Positions 1 through 5,632 of a stretch of DNA of 9,666 bases are shown in pieces. Within the stretch, counting starts at the first letter, position 1; each line of letters starts with the position of its first letter. The DNA lies in assembly GCA_964555735.1 (NCBI GenBank), contig CAZKTS010000209.1, positions 1 to 9,666 on the forward strand. The letters are read 5' to 3'. This DNA comes from CAZKTS01 sp964555735 (GTDB lineage Bacteria; Actinomycetota; Acidimicrobiia; IMCC26256; PALSA-555). The translations under genes were made by a program, and so were the position numbers. The notes below the pieces were generated by a model, which saw nothing but the letters and a program-made list of their open reading frames with translations, made no database searches and was not told the DNA's origin.

Positions 1-1401
1 CTCCTTCTTGCGGTCGACGATCGTCAGGTAGCCGTCGTCGTCGAACACCCCGATGTCGCCGGAAGAGAACCAGCCGTCGTCGCTGAGCGACTCGGCCGTG
101 CGGTCGGGATCGTTCAGGTAGCCGCGGAAGATGTTGCCGCCCCGGGCGAGCACCTCACCGTCGTCGGCCAGGCGCACCTCGCAGCCCGGGATCGCCGGAC
201 CCACCGTGCCGGGCTTCACGCGGAACGGGGCCCAGGTCATCGGACCCGAGGTCTCGGAGAGCCCGTAGATCTCCGACATCGGGACGCCCAGCGAGCGGAA
301 GAACTGCAGCACCTCGACCGGCAGGGGCGCGGCTCCGCTGATCGCCGCCTTCACCTGGTCGAGCCCGAGCAGGCCGGTCACGAAGTCCAGGACCGGCGCG
401 TGCTGCTCGAGCTTCGCCGCGAGGTCGGCGTCGGGCTCTTCGCCGCGTGCCCGCGCCTCGGCGGCCGCCCAGCCGACCGGGAGCGCGGCGTCGAGCATCG
501 CCTGCTGGTTCGGATCAGCGCTCGCGAGCGTCATGACCGCGGCGTGCATCTTCTCCCACACCCGCGGCACGGCGAAGAAGATCTCGGGCCGCGTGTCGGG
601 CAGGTACTTCGAGACGAGTGACGGCTCGGGGCAGGTGGTCACCTCGAACCCGGCGACGATGCCCTGGTAGTGCGACGTCATGCGTTCGGCGATGTGCGCC
701 ATGGGCAGGTACGAGACGAGACGGCTGCCCATCGGGTCGACATCGTCGTGCTGGGTGAGGGTGCGCAGCAGGCTCTCGACCGTCCACACCACGTTGGCGT
801 GATCGAGCATCACGCCCTTCGGCGGGCCCGTGGTGCCGGACGTGTAGATGATCGTCGCCAGGTCGTCGACCTTCGCGGTGGTGGCGGCGCGGTCGAGGTC
901 GATCGGCTCCGACGCGAGCAGGTCGGCCCACCGGAGCACGCCGTCGGGCGCGCGACCGTCGTCGTCGATGATCGCGACGTTCGCGAGCGTCGGGATCTCG
1001 TCGCGCACCTTGAGCATGCGCTCCAGGTAGTCGACGTCCTCGACGATCGCACACACCGCGCCGCAGTGCTGGGTCAGGTACTGCACCTGCTCCGGGGCCG
1101 ACGAGTTGTAGATCGAGACCGGCGTCGCGCCGAGCAGCATGACGGCGACATCGGCGACGTGGAACTCCGGCCGGTTGCGCGTCATGAGGACGACGCGCTC
1201 TCCCTGCACCACCCCGAGACCGGCGAGCGCGGTGGCGACCCGGCAGGCCTGGTCGGCGTACTCGGACCAGGTGAGCTCACCCCAGCCGTCGCCCTCCTTC
1301 CACCGGAGTGCGACCGCGTCCGGCACGCGGCGGACGGTGTCGCGGAAGGCCGTCGTGACCGTCTGACCTGCGACCGCTGCGGCGATGTCGTCGGCTGCCA
1401 T
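1..1401 (-). CDS. Long-chain acyl-CoA synthetase (AMP-binding), C-terminus cut by window edge
   Basis: Adenylate-forming enzyme that activates a fatty acid with ATP to an acyl-adenylate and then to acyl-CoA, probably at the inner face of the membrane. The 467 visible residues run open to the window edge. Seen in order: the ATP-binding loop YTSGTTGPPKG at residues 186-196; YLPMAHIAER at 231-240, typical of the FAA1/FadD15-like long-chain branch; YGLSETSG at 379-386; GWFSSGDIG at 443-451; and the hinge DRKKE at 463-467, where the window ends. The small C-terminal lid domain, including its catalytic lysine, is therefore out of view. The ATG at 1401 is preceded by GAGGGGGG about 10 bases upstream, a usable ribosome-binding site, and the N-terminus fits the family. 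The next gene upstream on this strand, a CoA-transferase, is 365 bases away, so this gene probably has its own promoter. The exact chain-length preference cannot be read from sequence. The family call is firm. Confidence 0.93.
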   Translation of the reverse strand, partial: MAADDIAAAVAGQTVTTAFRDTVRRVPDAVALRWKEGDGWGELTWSEYADQACRVATALAGLGVVQGERVVLMTRNRPEFHVADVAVMLLGATPVSIYNSSAPEQVQYLTQHCGAVCAIVEDVDYLERMLKVRDEIPTLANVAIIDDDGRAPDGVLRWADLLASEPIDLDRAATTAKVDDLATIIYTSGTTGPPKGVMLDHANVVWTVESLLRTLTQHDDVDPMGSRLVSYLPMAHIAERMTSHYQGIVAGFEVTTCPEPSLVSKYLPDTRPEIFFAVPRVWEKMHAAVMTLASADPNQQAMLDAALPVGWAAAEARARGEEPDADLAAKLEQHAPVLDFVTGLLGLDQVKAAISGAAPLPVEVLQFFRSLGVPMSEIYGLSETSGPMTWAPFRVKPGTVGPAIPGCEVRLADDGEVLARGGNIFRGYLNDPDRTAESLSDDGWFSSGDIGVFDDDGYLTIVDRKKE

Positions 1402-1766
1402 CGGGCGGGCCCCCCTCGAAAGCGAGCGAACGCCTGGAGTCTCGCACGGCCGTCGGCCGCCGTCACCGGGCGCCCGCCGCAAGTTCTCCACAGGCACGGT
1501 GGACAACTGCGCACGTCGGCCCACTCGACCGACTGACCGCCGGATCGACGGTGGAATCGGTGGACAACCCTGTGGACAACCGGGGGAGGAGCGGTGGAGA
1601 ACGCGGGCGGGGGGTGGAAAACCTGGGGATGATGGTGGATACTCCACGGGCGCGTCCCGAGGAGGCCGTTGGGGCACCCTGGCGAGCGCACCACCCGACC
1701 CGTCGGGGGGTCTGCGCACTGGCTGGGCCGGGGGATCTCTCTACAGCCGACCTCCTCGGGGCGTGC
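1402..1766. other. Intergenic region between CoA-transferase and acyl-CoA synthetase
   Basis: 365 bases without a credible gene on either strand; open frames here are extensions of antisense shadows. The central part (1483-1642) is filled by the GTGGANAAC word series described separately. Towards the CoA-transferase end there is a weak 6-bp dyad, CCCGAC-CC-GTCGGG (1694-1707), which could contribute to termination of the CoA-transferase transcript but is too short to call. Between 1402 and 1482, upstream of the acyl-CoA synthetase, I could not find a convincing -35/-10 pair. No tRNA or known small RNA was recognised. Confidence 0.7.
1483..1642. repeat. Cluster of DnaA-box-like GTGGANAAC words
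   Basis: Six exact copies of GTGGANAAC lie within 140 bases. They start at 1483 (reverse orientation), 1499, 1560, 1572, 1594 and 1614, and a degenerate seventh (GTGGATAC) starts at 1635. The copy at 1571-1579 reads TGTGGACAA, the exact reverse complement of TTGTCCACA, the DnaA box known from Streptomyces and mycobacteria. Those at 1498-1506 and 1559-1567 differ by one base. Steps between the last five are 12, 22, 20 and 21 bases, close to whole helical turns, so the sites would face the same side of the DNA. No AT-rich unwinding stretch and no dnaA, dnaN or rpmH gene is nearby. DnaA titration or regulation is thus a more cautious reading than a replication origin. Binding by DnaA is inferred from the motif. 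Confidence 0.55.
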
Positions 1767-2927
1767 TCACGTCCCGGGACGGCCCTCCGAGCGCGGCTCG
1801 CCGTCGTCCCGGCCGAGCTCGGCGAGCACCTCGGCGGTGTCGGCACCGAGTGGACGTCCGGCGTGGCGGATCCGCCCCGGCGTGCGCGAGAGGCGGGCGA
1901 CCGGACCCGGCATCTGCACACCGTCGACCTCGACGATCGCTTCCCGCGCGGCGAGATGGGGATCGGCCAGGACGTCCTCCATGGTGTAGATCGGCGCGAT
2001 CGCAGCGTGGGCGTCCTCGAACGCGGCGAGCACCTCGGCCGCCGGCCGGGCACCGATCCACGTGCGCACCAGGTCGTCGAGCTCCTCACGGTGCTCGACG
2101 CGGTCGGCGAACGTCGCGAAGCGCGGGTCGTCGCCGACGCCGAGGAGCGTCATGACGCGGTGCGCGACGGACTCGGCGGACGTCGAGACCGCGAGCCACT
2201 CGCCATCGGCGCTGCGGTACGTGCCTCGCGGCACCGAGTACGGGATGCCGGAACCGAGGCGCTCCTGGAGCACACCCAGATGGGCCCACGCGCTCGGCAG
2301 CGCGCCCATGATCTGGAGCATCGACTCCAGCAGGTTGACGTCGACGACCTGCCCCTCGCCCGTTCGGTCGCGGTGACGGAGCGCGACCATCACCGCGAAC
2401 GCGCCGACGATCGCGGCGAGCTCGTCGGTGAGGGCGATCGGCGGCAGCATGGGTGCGCCGTCCGGCTCGCCGTTGATCGCCGCGAAGCCGCCCATCGCCT
2501 CGGCCATCGTCGCGAAGCCGGGGCGGGATGCGTACGGTCCGGTCTGGCCGAAGCCGGTGACGCGCAGGATCACCAGCGCCGGGTTGCGCGCGAGCAGGTC
2601 GTCGGGCGCCAGCCCGAGCCGTTCGAGCGTTCCCGGCCGCAGGTTCTCCACCAGCACATCGGCGCGGTCGACGAGCCGCCGCATCGCATCGAGGTCGGCG
2701 TCCTGCTTGAGGTCGAGGACGACCGTGCGCTTGTTGCGGCCGAGGATCTTCCACATGAACGACGTGCCGTCGCGCGGGTCGGTCCAGCCCATGCCGCGGG
2801 TGCCGTCGCCCGAGGGCGCTTCGACCTTGATGACGTCGGCGCCGTAGTCGCCCAGGTACTTGGCCGCACCGGGGCCGGCGAACACCGTGGCCATGTCGAC
2901 GACCGTGAGTCCCTCGAGCGCGTCCAC
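1767..2927 (-). CDS. Family III CoA-transferase (CaiB/BaiF type)
   Basis: Moves coenzyme A between acyl-CoA and a free carboxylic acid through an aspartyl-CoA intermediate; family members also include racemases such as alpha-methylacyl-CoA racemase. The 386-residue length is usual. The N-terminus LEGLTVVDMATVFAGPGAAK, followed by LGDYGADVIKVE (to residue 36), is a family hallmark. NLRPGTLERLGL spans residues 95-106. D168 in ALTDELAAI sits where formyl-CoA transferase has its catalytic Asp169, and GQVVDVNLLES (residues 192-202) follows as expected. The GTG start at 2927 is chosen because the family signature begins immediately after it; the next ATG (residue 12) would remove part of the signature. 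There is no Shine-Dalgarno sequence, and TAGCCT lies 6 bases upstream, suggesting a leaderless message. The gene is divergent from the SulP gene. Its substrates cannot be named. The lone setting, close to an acyl-CoA synthetase, fits fatty-acid or branched-acid catabolism. Confidence 0.9.
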   Translation of the reverse strand: MDALEGLTVVDMATVFAGPGAAKYLGDYGADVIKVEAPSGDGTRGMGWTDPRDGTSFMWKILGRNKRTVVLDLKQDADLDAMRRLVDRADVLVENLRPGTLERLGLAPDDLLARNPALVILRVTGFGQTGPYASRPGFATMAEAMGGFAAINGEPDGAPMLPPIALTDELAAIVGAFAVMVALRHRDRTGEGQVVDVNLLESMLQIMGALPSAWAHLGVLQERLGSGIPYSVPRGTYRSADGEWLAVSTSAESVAHRVMTLLGVGDDPRFATFADRVEHREELDDLVRTWIGARPAAEVLAAFEDAHAAIAPIYTMEDVLADPHLAAREAIVEVDGVQMPGPVARLSRTPGRIRHAGRPLGADTAEVLAELGRDDGEPRSEGRPGT

Positions 2928-2933
2928 CGCCCG

Positions 2934-2939
2934 AGGCTA
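2934..2939 (-). promoter_or_regulatory. Candidate -10 element for leaderless CoA-transferase transcript
   Basis: On the minus strand TAGCCT ends 6 bases before the GTG start, the distance expected if transcription begins at the start codon itself. No ribosome-binding site is present, which supports leaderless translation, common in actinobacteria. No good -35 hexamer is seen 17 bases further upstream (TAGGGC only), so confidence is low. Confidence 0.3.
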
Positions 2940-2940
2940 C

Positions 2941-2954
2941 GGCCCGCCCGGGCC
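2941..2954. promoter_or_regulatory. Dyad at the centre of the divergent CoA-transferase/SulP gap
   Basis: GGCCCG-CC-CGGGCC is a perfect 6-bp inverted repeat around a two-base centre. It sits almost exactly midway in the 47-base gap between two divergent starts and between the two candidate -10 elements. It could be an operator controlling both genes. GC-only dyads arise easily by chance in sequence of this composition, so this is only a candidate. Confidence 0.25.
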
Positions 2955-2960
2955 AGGCCC

Positions 2961-2966
2961 TAGCGT
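2961..2966 (+). promoter_or_regulatory. Candidate -10 element for leaderless SulP transcript
   Basis: TAGCGT lies 8 bases before the SulP ATG, which has no Shine-Dalgarno sequence upstream (only CGTCGCCGCCC). This mirrors the arrangement of the divergent CoA-transferase. No clear -35 hexamer is visible, so this is a weak call. Confidence 0.25.
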
Positions 2967-2974
2967 CGCCGCCC

Positions 2975-4258
2975 ATGCAGCGGCTGGGCCGGTGGATCTC
3001 GGTGGTCGAGTGGCTCCCGAGCTACCGACGCGCCGACCTCCGCGGCGATCTGATCAGTGGCCTCACCGGCGCCGCGGTCCTGGTGCCCCAGGGCATGGCG
3101 TACGCGCAGATCGCGGCGCTGCCCCCGGTCGTCGGCCTCTACGCCTCGGTCCTGCCGCTGGTGGCGTACGCACTGCTCGGCCGCTCGCCGCAGCTCGGCG
3201 TCGGGCCGCTCGCGTCGATCTCGGTGCTCTCGGCCGTCGGCGTGGCCCGGCTGGCGCCCGACGGCACCGCCCGGTTCGTCGCGCTCGCGGCGACGCTGGC
3301 GCTGATCGTCGGCTTGGTCCACATCGGAGTCGGCGTCAGCCGCCTCGGCTCGCTCACCCGATTCCTGTCGGAGCCGGCGCTGCACGGCTTCCTCGCCGGC
3401 GTGGGCGTCCTGGTGATCGCGACCCAGCTCGGCGCACTCACCGGGTTCCGCGTGCCCACCGCGCCGCGCGTGGAATCGATCGTGAGTGACTGGTTGGACG
3501 GCCTCGACGGCTTCAGCGCGACGTCGCTCGCGCTGGGCATCGCCACCGTCGTCGCGTTGCTGCTGCTCAAGCGCCGGCACCGCTTCCCGGGCACGCTGGC
3601 GGTGCTCGTCGTCGCGACGATCGCCTCGGCGATCTTCTCGTTCGACACGCACGGCGTCCTCACCGTCGGCCGCGTGCCGTCGGGGCTGCCCGGCTTCCAG
3701 CTGCCCACGTTCTCGTGGGGCGACCTCGACGTCCTCGGCCCCACCGCGCTCGCCATCACGATGGTGAGCATCATCGAGTCGCTCGCGCTCGCCCGGCGCT
3801 ACGCGCAGGAGCACGGCACGGAGATCGAGCCCAACGCCGAGATCGCCGCACTGGGCGGCGCCAACGTGACCGCCGGCTGCTTCCAGGGGATGGTCGTCAC
3901 GGGCGCGATGACGCGGTCCGAGATCATGGACGAGGCCGGCGCCCGCACCCAGCTCGCACTGCTGGTGTCGGCGGCGGTCGTCGCTCCACTGCTCCTGTTC
4001 GCGACCGACCTGTTCGACGCGATCCCGCTGCCGGTGCTCGCGGGCATCGTCGTGGTCGCGGTGCTGCCGTTCGTGATGCCGGAGCGGTTCCGAGCGCCGT
4101 GGCGGGAGAGCCGGCTGTCGGGTGCGGTGATGCTCCTGACGTTCCTGTCGACGATCCTCCTCGGCGTCGACGTCTCCGTCGCGGTCGTCGTCGTCCTCTC
4201 GGCGCTCGTCGCGATCATCGATGCCCGTTCTCGGCACGTTGCGTCAGACATGGACTGA
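2975..4258 (+). CDS. SulP-family anion permease lacking the STAS domain
   Basis: Membrane transporter of the SulP/SLC26 family, which moves sulfate, bicarbonate or other anions. The 427 residues cover the membrane domain only. The N-terminus (EWLPSYRRADLRGDLISGLT) followed by AAVLVPQGMAYAQIAALPP is the family signature at helix 1, and GLYASVLP follows. VTGAMTRSEIMDEAGARTQLA (residues about 309-329) matches the conserved helix 10 region. The last hydrophobic stretch ends near residue 416, and only about ten residues (ending RSRHVASDMD) follow. Normal members continue for 100-150 residues with a cytoplasmic STAS domain, which is absent here and not found in any frame downstream. The ATG at 2975 is placed by the N-terminal signature. 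The gene is the only one on the plus strand. The final codons and stop lie inside a long palindrome. The transported ion cannot be told; bicarbonate and sulfate are both possible. Confidence 0.92.
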   Translation: MQRLGRWISVVEWLPSYRRADLRGDLISGLTGAAVLVPQGMAYAQIAALPPVVGLYASVLPLVAYALLGRSPQLGVGPLASISVLSAVGVARLAPDGTARFVALAATLALIVGLVHIGVGVSRLGSLTRFLSEPALHGFLAGVGVLVIATQLGALTGFRVPTAPRVESIVSDWLDGLDGFSATSLALGIATVVALLLLKRRHRFPGTLAVLVVATIASAIFSFDTHGVLTVGRVPSGLPGFQLPTFSWGDLDVLGPTALAITMVSIIESLALARRYAQEHGTEIEPNAEIAALGGANVTAGCFQGMVVTGAMTRSEIMDEAGARTQLALLVSAAVVAPLLLFATDLFDAIPLPVLAGIVVVAVLPFVMPERFRAPWRESRLSGAVMLLTFLSTILLGVDVSVAVVVVLSALVAIIDARSRHVASDMD

Positions 4259-4275
4259 CGCAACGTGCCAAGAAC
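4227..4275. terminator. Long palindrome, probable bidirectional terminator between convergent genes
   Basis: Arms 4227-4247 and 4255-4275 pair at 20 of 21 positions around a 7-base loop (ACATGGA). The inner 15 bp (GGCACGTTGCGTCAG against CTGACGCAACGTGCC) are perfect, and the single mismatch is at 4232/4270. The stop codon of the SulP gene (4256-4258) is inside the second arm, and the phosphoesterase gene stops 7 bases beyond it on the other strand. The hairpin would form in both transcripts. Neither side has a run of Us, so if it terminates it does so by the stem alone, as is common in high-GC actinobacteria, or with Rho. Confidence 0.75.
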
Positions 4276-4281
4276 CGGATC

Positions 4282-5397
4282 TCAGAAGCGCTGGGTGAAG
4301 CAGCGGTCGTCGAGGGCGCCGAGGGCGTAGTCGCGGTAGAGGCCGGCGAACATGCCGCGGGTCTGCTCGGCCCAGGCGAAGGCCGCGGGCTCGGTGACGC
4401 GGCGCACCACCTGCGTGTAGCCCGTCTCGTACACCCGATACTCGGCCCAGGCGCCCGGATAGTCCTTGACGCACGCCACCTCCACGAACGGCACGTTCCG
4501 GACGCGCGGGTAGCGGCGCACCCGGTTGCGATGCGTGTGGCCCGCGAAGTACCCGGCGACGGCGGGCCGCCGGGCGACCACGTCGGCGAGGGCCTCGCTG
4601 TCGTCGGGCGTGATGCCGAACGTGTGGGGGTTGCGCGTCTCGGCGTCGAGATCCCAGAGGTAGTGGTGGCCGAACACCAGGATCGGCACCGCGCTTCGTG
4701 CCGCGAGCTCATCGAGCCACGCCACCTGGTCGGCGCGGAGCTGCCCGCCGTCGGTGCCGGGGATGACGGTGTCGATGATCGCGAGCGTGATGCCCTCGAG
4801 GTCGACCGCGTACGGCGCGTCCTGCAGTGCCATCGAGGGGTCGGTCATCGCGTCGTGGTTGCCGCGCACGTGGTGCACGCGGGGCCCGAGCCGGCCGTAC
4901 GCCGCGAGGAAGGCGTCGTACTCCTCGCGGCTGCCGACGCACGTGAGGTCCCCCTTCACCACGACCGCGTCCGGATCGAGGGCCGCGATCTCGGCGACCG
5001 CGGCGCGACTCATCGTCTCGGGATACGGCGGATCGCCCGGTGCCGAACGGAAGATCGGCCCGATGTCCTCGTGCTCCGAGCCCAGATGACCGCACTCGGT
5101 CTCACCGAAGTGCACGTCGTTGGCCGTCGCGATCGTGGCGAGGAGCCGGCCTTCCGGGCGGCTGAGCGTCCGGAACGCGGCGGGTAGGTACTCACCCGGC
5201 TCGGAGCCCTCGACGGCCAGGGTGTACTCGGTGTCGGGGTCCAGGCCGAGCACCCGCGCGACGTGCTGCGGGCCGGTCGTGACGATCTCGTGCGCACCCA
5301 CCGAGGTGGTGACGGCCTCGTCGGTCTCGGTGGTGAAGGTGACGACCGCTTCGTCCGGCCCGACGCTGAACAGCTCGGGGTCGCGGACCGTGGTCAC
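4282..5397 (-). CDS. Metallophosphoesterase with N-terminal FN3/PAP-like domain
   Basis: Calcineurin-like metal-dependent phosphohydrolase of 371 residues. Residues 1-78 look like the beta-sandwich found at the N-terminus of purple acid phosphatases (VVTFTTET; VLGLDPDTEYTLAVEG). The catalytic domain shows all metal-binding blocks: D94-x-H96 in TANDVHFGE, GD at 149-150 in VVVKGDLT, GNHD at 179-182, GHH at 243-245, and GHTH at 286-289. No signal peptide or membrane segment is seen, so it is probably cytoplasmic, unlike classical purple acid phosphatases. The GTG at 5397 is chosen because it overlaps the stop of the preceding small gene in a GTGA, the usual sign of translational coupling, and because the domain starts straight after it. 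It is the last gene of the carboxylase cluster and converges on the SulP gene. The substrate is unknown: phosphodiester, nucleotide and phosphoprotein are all possible. Confidence 0.9.
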   Translation of the reverse strand: MTTVRDPELFSVGPDEAVVTFTTETDEAVTTSVGAHEIVTTGPQHVARVLGLDPDTEYTLAVEGSEPGEYLPAAFRTLSRPEGRLLATIATANDVHFGETECGHLGSEHEDIGPIFRSAPGDPPYPETMSRAAVAEIAALDPDAVVVKGDLTCVGSREEYDAFLAAYGRLGPRVHHVRGNHDAMTDPSMALQDAPYAVDLEGITLAIIDTVIPGTDGGQLRADQVAWLDELAARSAVPILVFGHHYLWDLDAETRNPHTFGITPDDSEALADVVARRPAVAGYFAGHTHRNRVRRYPRVRNVPFVEVACVKDYPGAWAEYRVYETGYTQVVRRVTEPAAFAWAEQTRGMFAGLYRDYALGALDDRCFTQRF

Positions 5398-5624
5398 ACG
5401 CGGGCGCGACGCCCGATGCGCCCGGACAGGCGCCACGGCCCGCGTTGGAGGCCGGCGCCCCGAGCACCCAGACGCGCACCGCGCACCCACTCGTGCAGCG
5501 TGTCGTCGCCGACACCCACAGCTGGGCCTGCCGCCGCGGCATCGGCGGCCGCGCACGCCTCGATCGCGGCGACGATCGCCGCAACCTCTTCGGGCGTCGC
5601 CGATGGTGACACCACCTGCAGCAT
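5394..5624 (-). CDS. accE: Acyl-CoA carboxylase epsilon subunit
   Basis: A 76-residue protein starting 8 bases after the carboxyltransferase gene. Actinobacterial acyl-CoA carboxylases have a small, poorly conserved epsilon subunit that stabilises or stimulates the alpha-beta complex. The features expected of that family are present: an N-terminal LQVVSPSATPEEVAAIVAAI (residues 2-21), where the T-PEE-AA pattern starts a helix, an Ala-rich linker, a tryptophan block HEWVRGARL (44-52), and the terminal GPWRLSGRI (62-70). The ATG at 5624 is the only start that keeps this helix, and no strong ribosome-binding site separates it from the upstream stop, so translation is probably coupled. Its stop overlaps the GTG of the phosphoesterase. 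Position directly after a PccB-type gene is the strongest support. The sequence is short and the family is divergent, hence moderate to good confidence. Confidence 0.8.
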   Translation of the reverse strand: MLQVVSPSATPEEVAAIVAAIEACAAADAAAAGPAVGVGDDTLHEWVRGARLGARGAGLQRGPWRLSGRIGRRARV

Positions 5625-5632
5625 CGGGCAAC

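Noticed and set aside
1402..1766. A complete chromosomal replication origin
   Set aside because: No dnaA, dnaN, rpmH or gyr genes nearby and no AT-rich unwinding stretch; only the DnaA-box-like words are supported.
2325..2327. Glutamate 201 of the CoA-transferase as a mutated catalytic aspartate
   Set aside because: The catalytic aspartate aligns better with D168 in ALTDEL, at the same number as Asp169 of formyl-CoA transferase; E201 lies in the later VDVNLLES segment, where acidic residues vary.
1551..2963. A 470-codon plus-strand open frame beginning in the DnaA-box-like cluster
   Set aside because: Antisense to the CoA-transferase and without family features; the GTGGANAAC words give it VDN-type residues but no domain.
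2960..4237. A 425-codon minus-strand open frame
   Set aside because: Antisense to the SulP permease and made almost only of charged residues, a typical reverse image of a membrane protein in high-GC DNA.
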